Source: Oleomonas cavernae
Lineage (GTDB): Bacteria > Pseudomonadota > Alphaproteobacteria > Zavarziniales > Zavarziniaceae
DNA length: 64,000 bases
Reading direction: 5' to 3'
NCBI RefSeq assembly: GCF_003590945.1
Contig: NZ_QYUK01000011.1
Coordinates: 4,266,001-4,330,000 of the forward strand
Shown: positions 8,668-16,606 of the stretch, piece after piece
How positions within the stretch are numbered: the stretch's first letter is position 1
Layout of the letters: each line of letters opens with the position of its first letter
The notes under the pieces: model-generated
Told to the model about the DNA's origin: nothing
Database searches by the model: none
Seen by the model: the letters and a program-made list of their open reading frames with translations, nothing else
Program-made: the position numbers and the translations under genes

Positions 8668-9171
8668 TTATAGCCGCTTGTCCATGAACACCAGGTCGAG
8701 CCAGCGGTCGAACTTGCGGCCGACCTGCTCGATCAGGCCGGACCGGCGAAAGCCCTGCTTTTCGTGCAGGGCGATCGAGGCCTCGTTGGCGGCGTCGATG
8801 CCCGCGACCATGACATGCTTGCCAGCCGCCCGGGCGCGCTCGATCAGGGCGGCGAGCAGCAGGCGGCCGGCGCCGGCCCCCCGGCAGGCCTTATGGACAT
8901 AGACCGAATGCTCGACGGTGTAACGATAGCCGTCGAAGGGCCGCCAGTCGCCGTAGGAGGCATAGCCCAGAACGGCGCCGTCGCCATCCACCGCCACCAG
9001 GACCGGAAACCCCTGGGACTGGCGCAGGGCGAGCCAGGCGCGGCGATTTTCCAGGTCCACCAGCGTGTCGTTCCAGATCGCCGTCGTGTGGGCGACGGCA
9101 TCGTTGTAGATCTCGAGGATGCCGGCCAGGTCGCCCTCGCCGGCATCGCGGATGGAAAGGCTCTTGTTCAT
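8668..9171 (-). CDS. GNAT N-acetyltransferase, phosphinothricin/methionine sulfone acetyltransferase-like
   Basis: 167 aa, full GNAT domain. Visible features of the Pat/YncA subgroup: EIYNDAVAHTTAIWND near the N-terminus, YASYGDWRPFDGYRYTVEHS, and the acetyl-CoA loop CRGAGAGRLLL. Such enzymes acetylate methionine sulfoximine/sulfone or glufosinate-like amino acids. The exact substrate is inferred from family resemblance only. Divergent from an XRE-cupin regulator gene with only 26 bases between starts, an arrangement common for such acetyltransferases and their regulators. Confidence 0.8.
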   Translation of the reverse strand: MNKSLSIRDAGEGDLAGILEIYNDAVAHTTAIWNDTLVDLENRRAWLALRQSQGFPVLVAVDGDGAVLGYASYGDWRPFDGYRYTVEHSVYVHKACRGAGAGRLLLAALIERARAAGKHVMVAGIDAANEASIALHEKQGFRRSGLIEQVGRKFDRWLDLVFMDKRL

Positions 9172-9197
9172 CCGCCAGCGTCCTTTATGCTATACGC

Positions 9198-9767
9198 ATG
9201 TCCACTATAGTGAACGATCTCGATGCCCGTCTAGGGGCGCGTATCCGCCTCGAACGCGAGACCCGGGGCTGGTCCCTGACCGAGCTGGCGCAGCGCTCGG
9301 GCGTCTCGCGGGCGATGATCAACAAGATCGAGCGGGGCGAGAGCAGCCCCACCGCGTCGCTGCTGGGCCGCCTGTCGGGGGCGCTGGAACTGACCATGTC
9401 GACCCTGCTGGCACGGATCGAATTACACCCCGGCCGGCTGCTGCGGGCCGGCGAGCAGCCGCGCTGGGTCGACCCGACGACCGGCTACGTCCGGCGCCAT
9501 GTCTCGCCGGCCTCGGACCTGCCGCTCGATCTGGTGCAGGTCGAACTGCCCGCGGGCGCCAGCGTGCCCTATCCGGCGTCGTCCTATGCCTTCATCCGGC
9601 AATTGATCTGGGTGCTGGGCGGTGCGCTGGTCTTCGTCGAGGGCGAGGTCACCCACCGCCTGGGCGAGGGCGATTGTCTGGAACTGGGCCCGCCCACCGA
9701 CTGCGTCTTCCACAACGAGGGCAAGGCGCCTTGCCGCTATGCGGTGCTGGTGCTGCGGGTGGCCTGA
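9198..9767 (+). CDS. XRE-family regulator with C-terminal cupin domain
   Basis: 189 aa. Helix-turn-helix at ~13-65 (RLERETRGWSLTELAQRSGV, then SRAMINKIERGESSPTASLL), followed by a cupin sensor at ~105-188 (WVLGGALVFVEGEVTHRLGE is its core strand pair). This two-domain class usually senses a small metabolite and represses neighbouring genes. It shares a 26-base divergent promoter region with the acetyltransferase gene, which is the likely target together with itself. A palindrome over its start codon is a candidate operator. Confidence 0.85.
   Translation: MSTIVNDLDARLGARIRLERETRGWSLTELAQRSGVSRAMINKIERGESSPTASLLGRLSGALELTMSTLLARIELHPGRLLRAGEQPRWVDPTTGYVRRHVSPASDLPLDLVQVELPAGASVPYPASSYAFIRQLIWVLGGALVFVEGEVTHRLGEGDCLELGPPTDCVFHNEGKAPCRYAVLVLRVA
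9200..9215. promoter_or_regulatory. Candidate operator palindrome at the XRE-cupin gene start
   Basis: GTCCACTATAGTGAAC; 14 of 16 positions pair, with a perfect central CACTATAGTG (9203-9212). It overlaps the first codons of the regulator gene and lies about 30 bases from the divergent acetyltransferase start, suited to autorepression. Inferred from symmetry only. Confidence 0.45.
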
Positions 9768-9881
9768 GACGCCGCAAGGTGTTGTCGTGCACCCTCGATT
9801 GAACCCGCCTGGTTCCGATGCTACCCTCTGCTGGGGGTTGGTTTGCGTTGCTTATCTCGTGATTGCGAAGGGGGCAACGCA

Positions 9882-10274
9882 ATGACTCTGTCCACGATAT
9901 CTCGTCTGGCCGTCAAAGCCCTTTTAGGGCTCCTGCTGGTGTTCAGCCTCAGCGGCGCCAGTTGCGATGAACTCACGGGTTCAAAGCCGGTGCCGCCGTT
10001 CCGCGCCATGCCGGGCTTTCCCGGTGTCTTCGGCCGTCTCGATGATGCCGGCGACGCTCACTTCGACAGTCGCGGGACGGCCTATGAGAAGGTCGACCCG
10101 GTGTCCAAGAGGCGCTACCAGGCCCAGCCGGTGCGCAGTGCCGCGGGCAATATTCTCGGCTTCGAATTCACCCGGCAGGGCGAGATCGACCGGCTCGCCG
10201 ATCAGCTCGGGGGTGGTCGCCAGCGTGACGGCGGCGGTGGTGGCGGTGGCGGGGGTGGTGGCGGCGGCGATTGA
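9882..10274 (+). CDS. Small exported protein with poly-glycine tail
   Basis: 130 aa, not recognised. Signal-like N-terminus (SRLAVKALLGLLLVFSLSGA) followed by SCDELTG; the Cys could be lipidated but the lipobox is poor (G-A-S-C). The middle resembles nothing I can name (FGRLDDAGDAHFDSRGTAYE). The last ~14 residues are almost pure glycine. ATG 9882 follows GAAGGGGG; the TTG at 9843 is less likely because it would put 13 residues in front of the signal. Converges on the TetR gene with two bases between stops. Confidence 0.6.
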   Translation: MTLSTISRLAVKALLGLLLVFSLSGASCDELTGSKPVPPFRAMPGFPGVFGRLDDAGDAHFDSRGTAYEKVDPVSKRRYQAQPVRSAAGNILGFEFTRQGEIDRLADQLGGGRQRDGGGGGGGGGGGGGD

Positions 10275-10276
10275 GC

Positions 10277-10930
10277 CTAGCCGCCGTACTGCCGGTTGAC
10301 CGCGCCCAGGATGGCCATGGCCGTCTCGACCACGGTTTCCACCGGTTGGGCATAGCCCGAGCGGACCCAGCCCAGCGCGATCTGCACGGTGGCCCCGATC
10401 AGGCCGTCGGCGAAGAGGTTCAGGTCGATGCCCTGGGCCCGTGCCCGCTCTGTCGCTTCCGGCCAGAATTGCAGCACGGTCAGCGACAGGTTGCGGATGG
10501 CATCCCAATAGAGCGCGTCGACCGCCGGGCTGACCCCTAGGATCTCGACCAGGAAGACCCGTGCCGCCTTGGGCGTCTCGCGCAGCAGGCGATAATAGGT
10601 GGTCAGCGCCGCCCGGGTGATCGCGCCCATGTCGCGCGGCGCGGCGGCGATGGCGGCCAGGACTTCGGCCTGCAGCCGGTCCATCACGGCCAGGTAGCCG
10701 GCCGCCAGCAGCGCCTCGGCATTCTCGAAGGATTCGTAGAAATAGCGCTCGGTCAGGCCGGCCTGGGCACAGACCTGCTTCACCGTCGCGGCGTGGAAGC
10801 CGACGTCGCCGTAAACCTCGATCGCCGCCTCGATGAGCTTTTGCCGGCGTTCGGCGCGGCGTTCCTCGTTGCTGGCGCCGCGATAGGTGCGGCCGGGCGG
10901 GACTTTGGCGATGGCGGCTGTCGAGTTCAT
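10277..10930 (-). CDS. TetR-family regulator, divergent from a Baeyer-Villiger monooxygenase
   Basis: 217 aa. DNA-binding domain at ~28-80: KLIEAAIEVYGDVGFHAATV, then VCAQAGLTERYFYESFENAE. The rest is a helical effector domain. Its start is 92 bases from the divergent monooxygenase gene, and the spacer holds two copies of TGACA-N8-TGTCA. This strongly suggests that it represses both itself and the monooxygenase until a ketone or related compound is bound. Effector identity is not visible. Confidence 0.88.
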   Translation of the reverse strand: MNSTAAIAKVPPGRTYRGASNEERRAERRQKLIEAAIEVYGDVGFHAATVKQVCAQAGLTERYFYESFENAEALLAAGYLAVMDRLQAEVLAAIAAAPRDMGAITRAALTTYYRLLRETPKAARVFLVEILGVSPAVDALYWDAIRNLSLTVLQFWPEATERARAQGIDLNLFADGLIGATVQIALGWVRSGYAQPVETVVETAMAILGAVNRQYGG

Positions 10931-10940
10931 TTTTTGATAT

Positions 10941-10958
10941 TGACATTGATCGTTGTCA
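10941..10958. promoter_or_regulatory. Operator candidate 1 for the TetR/BVMO pair
   Basis: Inverted repeat TGACA-N8-TGTCA, preceded by T and followed by GAT exactly as in copy 2, 34 bases away. Located just upstream of the TetR start. Confidence 0.7.
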
Positions 10959-10974
10959 GATGCAATCTCGCAAT

Positions 10975-10992
10975 TGACACGAGACGTTGTCA
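10975..10992. promoter_or_regulatory. Operator candidate 2 for the TetR/BVMO pair
   Basis: Second TGACA-N8-TGTCA with the same outer bases (TTGACA at left, TGTCAGAT at right). The left arm reads TTGACA, which could double as a -35 element of the monooxygenase promoter, so binding would occlude it. Confidence 0.7.
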
Positions 10993-11022
10993 GATAGAAA
11001 CCGCCCCCTGGAGGATGCCTCG

Positions 11023-12567
11023 ATGAATGCCCCGCTGCGCCACCCCCTGGTCACCAAGCCTGATTTCGACGTGGCGATCATCGGCACGGGCTTCTCGGGC
11101 CTGGGCATGGCCATCCAGATGAAGAAGGCCGGGCTCGACGATTTCGTCGTGCTGGAAAAGGCCGAAACGGTGGGCGGCACCTGGCGCGACAACCACTATC
11201 CCGGTTGTGCCTGCGACGTGCAGAGCCACCTCTACTCCTTCTCGTTCGAGCAGAACCCCAACTGGTCGCGGATGTATTCGCCCCAGCCGGAAATCCGCGC
11301 CTATCTCGAGAAGTGCGCGACCAAATACGGCGTGCTGCCGCACATCCGCTTCGGTGTCCAGTTGACCGGTGCGGCCTTCGACGAGGCCGCCGGCCTGTGG
11401 CGCATCACCACCAGGACCGGCGAGGTGGTCACCGCCCGCGCCGTGATCTCCGGCATGGGCGGCCTGTCGATCCCGGCCTATCCCAATATCAAGGGCCGCG
11501 AGACTTTCCAGGGCGAGACCTTCCATTCACAGAACTGGAACCACAGCTACGACCTGGCGGGGAAGACCGTGGCCGTGATCGGCACGGGTGCCAGCGCCAT
11601 CCAGTTCGTGCCCCAGATCGCGCCCAAGGTGGCGGAACTGAAGCTGTTCCAGCGCACCGCCCCCTGGGTGATGCCCAAGCCCGACCGGGCGATCGGCGGC
11701 TTCGAGCGCGCCTTGAACAACTACGTCCCCGGCTTCCAGCGCGCCTTCCGCGAGGCGATCTACTGGTTCCTGGAAATGCGCGTCCTGGGCTTTGCCTACA
11801 AGCCTAAGCTGATGGAGAAAGTGCAGCACATGGCGCTGCGCTACATCGGCAAGCAGATCAAGGACCCGGTGCTGCGCGCCAAGGTGACGCCCGACTACAC
11901 CATCGGCTGCAAGCGCGTGCTGATCTCCAATGATTACTACCCGGCCCTGACCCGCGAGAACGTCGACGTCATCACCACGGGGATCCGCGAGATTACGCCC
12001 AGCGGCGTGATCACCGACGACGGGGTCGAGCACAAGGTCGACTGCATCATCTACGGCACGGGCTTCAAGGCGACCGACATGCTCTCGGGCCTGCCGATCA
12101 CCGGCATGGGCGGCGAGGACCTGAACAGCCGCTGGAAGCAGACGGGCGCGCAGGCCTACCTGGGCACCGCCGTGACCGGCTTCCCCAACATGTACTTCCT
12201 GATGGGGCCGAACACCGGCCTGGGCCATTCGTCCATGGTTTACATGATCGAAAGCCAGATCGCCTATGTGGTCGATGCCCTGAAGCTGATGCGGCGTGAA
12301 GGCTACAACCACATCGACGTGAAGCCGCAGGTCCAGGCCGAGTATAACCAGCGCCTGGCGGGCAAGCTGGACGGCACGGTGTGGAACAACGGCGGCTGCG
12401 TCTCGTGGTACCGCGACGACCAGGGCCGCAACGTCACCCTGTGGCCGGACTTCACCTTCCGCTTCCGCCGCCAGACCGCCCGCGTGAACCCGACCGACTA
12501 TGTCGCGACCCCGGTGACCGTGGTTGCCGCCAATCGCAACGAGACGACGGCCATCGCGGCCGAATAA
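11023..12567 (+). CDS. Flavin-containing Baeyer-Villiger monooxygenase
   Basis: 514 aa. Converts ketones to esters or lactones with FAD, NADPH and O2. First Rossmann motif GTGFSGLG at 21-28; second family motif GGTWRDNHYPGCACD at 51-65; the BVMO signature FxGxxxHxxxW is exact (F162, G164, H168, W172); second nucleotide-binding motif IGTGASA near 186-192. Start at ATG 11023 behind GGAGGATG; the frame extends to 10987 but that overlaps operator 2. Divergent from its likely TetR repressor. Substrate (cyclic, aryl or long-chain ketone) cannot be told from sequence. Confidence 0.9.
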   Translation: MNAPLRHPLVTKPDFDVAIIGTGFSGLGMAIQMKKAGLDDFVVLEKAETVGGTWRDNHYPGCACDVQSHLYSFSFEQNPNWSRMYSPQPEIRAYLEKCATKYGVLPHIRFGVQLTGAAFDEAAGLWRITTRTGEVVTARAVISGMGGLSIPAYPNIKGRETFQGETFHSQNWNHSYDLAGKTVAVIGTGASAIQFVPQIAPKVAELKLFQRTAPWVMPKPDRAIGGFERALNNYVPGFQRAFREAIYWFLEMRVLGFAYKPKLMEKVQHMALRYIGKQIKDPVLRAKVTPDYTIGCKRVLISNDYYPALTRENVDVITTGIREITPSGVITDDGVEHKVDCIIYGTGFKATDMLSGLPITGMGGEDLNSRWKQTGAQAYLGTAVTGFPNMYFLMGPNTGLGHSSMVYMIESQIAYVVDALKLMRREGYNHIDVKPQVQAEYNQRLAGKLDGTVWNNGGCVSWYRDDQGRNVTLWPDFTFRFRRQTARVNPTDYVATPVTVVAANRNETTAIAAE

Positions 12568-12583
12568 TCGTCATCAGCAAGCG

Positions 12584-12664
12584 CCGTCCCGGCCTCGAGC
12601 CGGGACCTCGCGACCAGAAGGCGCCTCTATCGGCACAAGGTCCCGGCTCAAGGCCGGGACGACG
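12584..12664. repeat. Intergenic palindromic repeat
   Basis: Contains GTCCCGGCCTCGAGCCGGGAC and, 40 bases on, GTCCCGGCTCAAGGCCGGGAC-type stems facing each other, separated by a non-pairing middle. Lies between two same-strand genes and fills most of the 176-base gap. Similar in logic to elements at 37933, 52288 and 55986, though not identical in sequence. Confidence 0.65.
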
Positions 12665-12743
12665 ATGAAAGATGGCGGCACTTGAATTTCGCCCCCATAG
12701 GGGCAAGGTGAGGCGCGTATTTACGCGTGAGCCGCCTCTCTAC

Positions 12744-13673
12744 ATGACCGTCCTCGACCTTACCGCTGATGAAGGCCTCGACCGCTGGCGGGCCCTGGTG
12801 GCAGCCAAGCAGCGGCGCGAGCGCTGGAGCAGCCGCTACATCGTGGGCGGGGTCTGCGCCTTCTGGGCGGTTTTCATGCTCGGCCTGGTCAACACCGTCA
12901 CGGCCAGCACCTTCCTGGGCTTTGTGCTGGGGGCGGGGGGCCTGGCCGCCGGTTTCCTGCCGGCGGTCGTGCTCACCGGCGGCCTGCTGCTGGCCCGGCG
13001 CTGGCTGTCGCGGCGCGCCGGCCTCGGTGTCCTGGGGGCTGCCCGGACCCCGGCGCGCGCCGCCTTCGAAGCCTATGCCGTCGCCATCGAGGTGGTGCTG
13101 GGCGATATCGACCGGCTGGCCTACAGCCCCGACGAACGGCGCCGGCTGGAGAACCTGTTCGACCGGCTGGCCGGTGTTCATGCCGCGCTGCTGGGCCTGG
13201 GCGCCGGGGTCGACCGCGAGCATGCCTATGAATTGACCGGGGCGGTGCAGGGCACCATGCGCGAAATCATCGAGCTTCGCCGCCGCGCCTTGGGGCGAAC
13301 CGTGTCCGGCGCCCTGCCGCCGGGGGTGACCGCCACCGTGCTGTCGGGCGATGCCGCTCGCGTGCCGCGGCTGGTCGCGCCCGTGCTGACCAGGCTCGAT
13401 GACCTGCTGGGCCGGGCCGGGCAGTCGGACAGCCCGGCGGTGGTCGCCGCGGCTAGGCGAGCCCAGGACAGTGCCGAACGGGCGCTCGCCGCCCTGCGCG
13501 CCGACATCGGCCTGACCCTGCGCACCCGGGATCTGCTGGGTGGCCTGGCCGACGAGCTCGATGCCGTGCTGGCGCGCGAGGCGGCGGGTGATCTGGCCGA
13601 TCCCGGCAGCCTGCTGGAATTGGAAGAGCGCCTGCTGCGGGCGCGCAAGACGACGCAATCCCCGCCGGCCTGA
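12744..13673 (+). CDS. Hypothetical membrane-anchored helical protein
   Basis: 309 aa, not recognised. Two membrane segments near the N-terminus (roughly residues 33-55 and 57-85: VGGVCAFWAVFMLGLVNTV, then GLAAGFLPAVVLTGGLLLA). They are followed by a ~220-residue cytoplasmic region rich in Ala, Arg and Leu that is probably mostly alpha-helical or coiled-coil. ATG 12744 is chosen because the residues before it (back to 12672) run into the intergenic repeat and look non-coding. No catalytic motif seen. Confidence 0.7.
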   Translation: MTVLDLTADEGLDRWRALVAAKQRRERWSSRYIVGGVCAFWAVFMLGLVNTVTASTFLGFVLGAGGLAAGFLPAVVLTGGLLLARRWLSRRAGLGVLGAARTPARAAFEAYAVAIEVVLGDIDRLAYSPDERRRLENLFDRLAGVHAALLGLGAGVDREHAYELTGAVQGTMREIIELRRRALGRTVSGALPPGVTATVLSGDAARVPRLVAPVLTRLDDLLGRAGQSDSPAVVAAARRAQDSAERALAALRADIGLTLRTRDLLGGLADELDAVLAREAAGDLADPGSLLELEERLLRARKTTQSPPA

Positions 13674-13786
13674 CCGGTCGCCGTCCCGCGCCACGCTCTT
13701 TGTGCATGGCAGGGGGTGTCCCCACGATAGTGGAAATGGATCGGTTTCTCCCCCATTTCGGGGGCGAAGAGACCGAGGAGTTGGTC

Positions 13787-14050
13787 ATGTTGCTTTTCCG
13801 TACATCAGTTCTCATTGCCTCGGCGGTGCTCGGCCTCGGCCTTGCCACGACCGCCCAGGCGGGATCCTCCGGCCTGCCGGCGGTCGAGGAGATCGGCGCC
13901 CAGAGCGGCCTGAAGCTGGGTCCGCCCAGCTTCGACGACGGCGAGGACAAGGTGTCGCAGCGCCCGACCGCAAGCGCTGGCACCACCGCCGTGCCGGCCG
14001 AAACCAGCGCCTCTAAACAGGGCGATTCGGACGGTACGCGCAGCCGGTAA
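13787..14050 (+). CDS. Small secreted protein
   Basis: 87 aa, not recognised. Classical signal peptide of ~26 residues ending in TTAQA before GSSGLPA. The mature part is hydrophilic and probably disordered, rich in Ser, Thr, Ala and Gly. ATG 13787 is preceded by GAGGAGTTGGTC, almost the same leader as that of the next gene. A hairpin CCCCCATTTCGGGGG lies ~25 bases upstream. Likely periplasmic. Confidence 0.6.
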   Translation: MLLFRTSVLIASAVLGLGLATTAQAGSSGLPAVEEIGAQSGLKLGPPSFDDGEDKVSQRPTASAGTTAVPAETSASKQGDSDGTRSR

Positions 14051-14102
14051 AGGCCGCCCCGGCGGGAACCGCCGGACGGGTCGGGCCATTTCTTGACCGG
14101 GT

Positions 14103-14128
14103 ATCGCACGGCCGTGGTGCCGTGCGAT
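14103..14128 (+). promoter_or_regulatory. 5' leader hairpin of the Ala/Gly-rich secreted protein
   Basis: Perfect 10-base stem ATCGCACGGC / GCCGTGCGAT with a six-base loop, 26 bases before the start codon. No T-tract follows. Could stabilise or attenuate the downstream message; purely structural evidence. Confidence 0.4.
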
Positions 14129-14154
14129 GGGGTCCCCCGATCAGGAGTTGGTCC

Positions 14155-14673
14155 ATGTCTAATCGTCTTTCCTTCGTCGTTGCTTGCACGGCGCTTATCG
14201 CCGGCCTGACCGGCCCTGCCCTGGCCAATCCCCCGGACGCCACGACCGGTGCGGGCGTCGGCGTGGCGGTGCCGGGTGTCTCGGTCCAGGGCGGCGCTGC
14301 CGCCGATGCGGGCCTGGGCCTTGGTGCCGCCGGCAAGACCAAGAGCGTGCTGGACACGGTCACCGACAGCGCCGGCACGGTTGTCGAGGGTGCTGCCGGT
14401 GCGGCGGGCGGCGTGGTGCCGCCGGTCGCCGCCGGCGGGAGCGCCAGCGCTTCGGCCCCGGGCGTCGCCGTCCAGGGCGGTGCTGCCGCCGACAGTTCGG
14501 CCGCCACGGGTGCCGTCGAAGGTGCCGCGGGCGCTGCCACCGATACCGCCGGCAAGGCGGTGACCGGCCTCGCCGGCGCGGCGGACAAGACCCTGGACGG
14601 CGCCGCCGGTGCCGTGGGCGGCGTGGTCCCGCCGGTGGGTGCCGGCGCGCAGGGTACCGTCACCATCAAGTAA
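14155..14673 (+). CDS. Ala/Gly-rich secreted repeat protein
   Basis: 172 aa, not recognised. Signal peptide with likely cleavage after PALA (residues 21-24). The mature chain is low-complexity (Ala, Gly, Val) and built of two homologous halves: PGVSVQGGAAAD (40-51) recurs as PGVAVQGGAAAD (102-113), and EGAAGAAGGVVPPVAAG (78-94) recurs as DGAAGAVGGVVPPVGAG (148-164). No cysteines in the mature part and few charged residues, suggesting an extracytoplasmic structural or surface role, which is inference. ATG 14155 follows AGGAG. A strong terminator follows. Confidence 0.65.
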   Translation: MSNRLSFVVACTALIAGLTGPALANPPDATTGAGVGVAVPGVSVQGGAAADAGLGLGAAGKTKSVLDTVTDSAGTVVEGAAGAAGGVVPPVAAGGSASASAPGVAVQGGAAADSSAATGAVEGAAGAATDTAGKAVTGLAGAADKTLDGAAGAVGGVVPPVGAGAQGTVTIK

Positions 14674-14698
14674 CCACTTGAGACCAGTGGAGAAGAGC

Positions 14699-14728
14699 CC
14701 CGCCGCCCACCCGGGCGGCGGGTTTTTT
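14699..14728 (+). terminator. Rho-independent terminator
   Basis: Perfect 10-bp GC stem CCCGCCGCCC / GGGCGGCGGG (14699-14708 and 14713-14722), four-base loop, followed by six T. Ends the transcript of the Ala/Gly-rich secreted protein gene. Confidence 0.9.
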
Positions 14729-14787
14729 CATGGTCACGGCTGCTCTTGCCGACCGCGGCCGGTTTGTCTATGGTGCTCCAAAATGAA

Positions 14788-14797
14788 TTGAATTCAA
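14788..14797. promoter_or_regulatory. Palindrome upstream of the AtuA-like gene
   Basis: TTGAATTCAA, perfect 10-base palindrome in an AT-rich patch, ending 12 bases before the GTG start. Operator role is speculative. Confidence 0.25.
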
Positions 14798-14809
14798 GTT
14801 GGAGGCGAC

Positions 14810-16606
14810 GTGGCGGCGAGGGACAAGGCGGGGCTCCGCATCGGCGGCGCCTCGGGCTTCTGGGGCGACAGCCTGGCGGGGACCGGGCAACTGGTCGCGC
14901 TGGGCCAGCTCGATTTCCTGGTCTTCGACTGGCTGGCCGAGGTCACCTTGTCGCTGCTGGCGCGGGTGAAGGCCCGCAAGCCCGACGCAGGCTATGTTCC
15001 CGACTTCATCGAGGCGGTGGCGCCGCACCTGGCCGAAATCAAGCGCCAGGGCATCCGCGTCGTCTCCAACGGCGGCGGCATGAACCCGGCCGCCTGCGCC
15101 GCCGCGCTGGCGGCCAAGGCGGCGGAGCAGGGCCTGGCGTTCAAGATCGCGGTGGTCACCGGCGACGACCTGAAGCCGGCCGAGGCCGAGCTGCGCGCGG
15201 CGGGTGTCACCGAGATGTTCACCGGCGCCGCCCTGCCCGAGAAGCTGATCACCGCCAATGCCTATCTGGGCGCGCGGCCGATCGCCGCCGCCTTGGACCA
15301 GGGCGCCGAGATCGTCATCACCGGGCGCTGCGTCGACAGTGCCGTGACCCTGGGGCCGCTGGTCCATCATTTCGGCTGGAACTGGCAAGATTGGGACCGC
15401 TTGGCACAGGGCTCGCTGGCCGGGCACTTGATCGAATGCGGGGCGCAGGGCACCGGCGGCCTGTTCACCGACTGGCGCGAGGTGCCGGGCTGGGACGACA
15501 TGGGTTTCCCCATCGTCGAGGTGGCGGGCGACGGCAGCTTCGTCCTGGCCAAGCCCGAGGGCACCGGCGGCCTGATCACGCCCCTGTCGGCGGGCGAACA
15601 ACTGCTCTACGAGATCGGCGACCCGGCCGCCTATGTCCTGCCGGATGTAACCTGCGACTTCCGCAGCGTGCGCCTGGAACAGGCGGGCGAAAACCGGGTG
15701 CGGGTGTCGGGCGCGCGGGGCCGGCCGGCCAGCGGCACCCTGAAGGTCAGTGCCACGGTGGCCGACGGCTTCCGCATGATCGGGGCGATCACCATCGGCG
15801 GGCGCGAGGCGGCGGCCAAGGCGGCCCGCGTCGGCGAGGCGATCATCGCCCGGGCGCGGCGCCTGATCGCCGCCCGGAACCTGGCCGATTTCACCGAAAC
15901 CTCGATCGAGGTGCTGGGCAGCGAGGCGACCTATGGCCCCCATGCCCATCCCGCCGCCGCCCGGACCCGCGAGATCGTGCTGAAAATCGGCGCCCGGGCG
16001 CCCGGTGCCGACAGCCTGGAACTGCTGGCCCGGGAAGTGGCGCCCGCGGCGACGGCGACCGCGCAGGGCCTGACCGGCCTCTATGCCGGCCGGCCGACGG
16101 TGCAGCCGGTGTTCCGCAATTTCTCCTTCCTGTGGCCGGCGATGCAGACCCCGGCCCAGGTTCACCTGGGCGAGGAGACCTTTGCCGTCGCCAGTCCGCC
16201 GCCGCCGGCCAAGACGCCTATCCCGGAAGTGTCCGCGGTTGCCGCCATCGCCTCGACGGGCCATGCCGTGCCCCTGATCGCGCTGGCGGTGGGGCGGTCG
16301 GGCGACAAGGGCAATATCGCCAATGTCGGCATCATCGCCCGGCTGCCGGGCTATCTGCCCTATATCCGCGCGGCGCTGACCCCCGAGGCGGTGGCGGCCT
16401 GGTATGCCCATACCGGGGTCACCCGGGTCGAGCGTTTCGACCTGCCGGGCTTCGACGCGCTGAATTTCCTGCTGCATGATTCGCTGGGCGGCGGCGGCGT
16501 TGCCTCGATCCGCATCGACCCGCAGGGCAAGGCCTTCGCCCAGATGCTGATGGACTTCCCCGTTGCCGTGCCGCCCGGCCTGGTGCCCGAGAGCGAAGGA
16601 TTGTGA
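14810..16606 (+). CDS. AtuA-like (DUF1446) acyclic terpene utilisation family protein
   Basis: 598 aa. The N-terminal ~440 residues show the AtuA/DUF1446 pattern: IGGASGFWGDS, VVSNGGGMNP, and GAEIVITGRCVDSAVTLGPL. The C-terminal ~100 residues form the extra AtuA-like domain (VGRSGDKGNIANVGII.. LNFLLHDSLGGGG). AtuA is required for citronellol/geraniol catabolism in Pseudomonas, yet its reaction is not established, and homologues occur next to many acyl-CoA pathways. GTG 14810 follows GGAG. Its TGA overlaps the GTG of the SDR gene, so the two are translationally coupled. Confidence 0.82.
   Translation: MAARDKAGLRIGGASGFWGDSLAGTGQLVALGQLDFLVFDWLAEVTLSLLARVKARKPDAGYVPDFIEAVAPHLAEIKRQGIRVVSNGGGMNPAACAAALAAKAAEQGLAFKIAVVTGDDLKPAEAELRAAGVTEMFTGAALPEKLITANAYLGARPIAAALDQGAEIVITGRCVDSAVTLGPLVHHFGWNWQDWDRLAQGSLAGHLIECGAQGTGGLFTDWREVPGWDDMGFPIVEVAGDGSFVLAKPEGTGGLITPLSAGEQLLYEIGDPAAYVLPDVTCDFRSVRLEQAGENRVRVSGARGRPASGTLKVSATVADGFRMIGAITIGGREAAAKAARVGEAIIARARRLIAARNLADFTETSIEVLGSEATYGPHAHPAAARTREIVLKIGARAPGADSLELLAREVAPAATATAQGLTGLYAGRPTVQPVFRNFSFLWPAMQTPAQVHLGEETFAVASPPPPAKTPIPEVSAVAAIASTGHAVPLIALAVGRSGDKGNIANVGIIARLPGYLPYIRAALTPEAVAAWYAHTGVTRVERFDLPGFDALNFLLHDSLGGGGVASIRIDPQGKAFAQMLMDFPVAVPPGLVPESEGL

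Noticed and set aside
14699..14728. Riboswitch or attenuator near the AtuA-like gene
   Set aside because: The structure is a standard terminator of the preceding gene, with a T-tract and no conserved aptamer-like fold.
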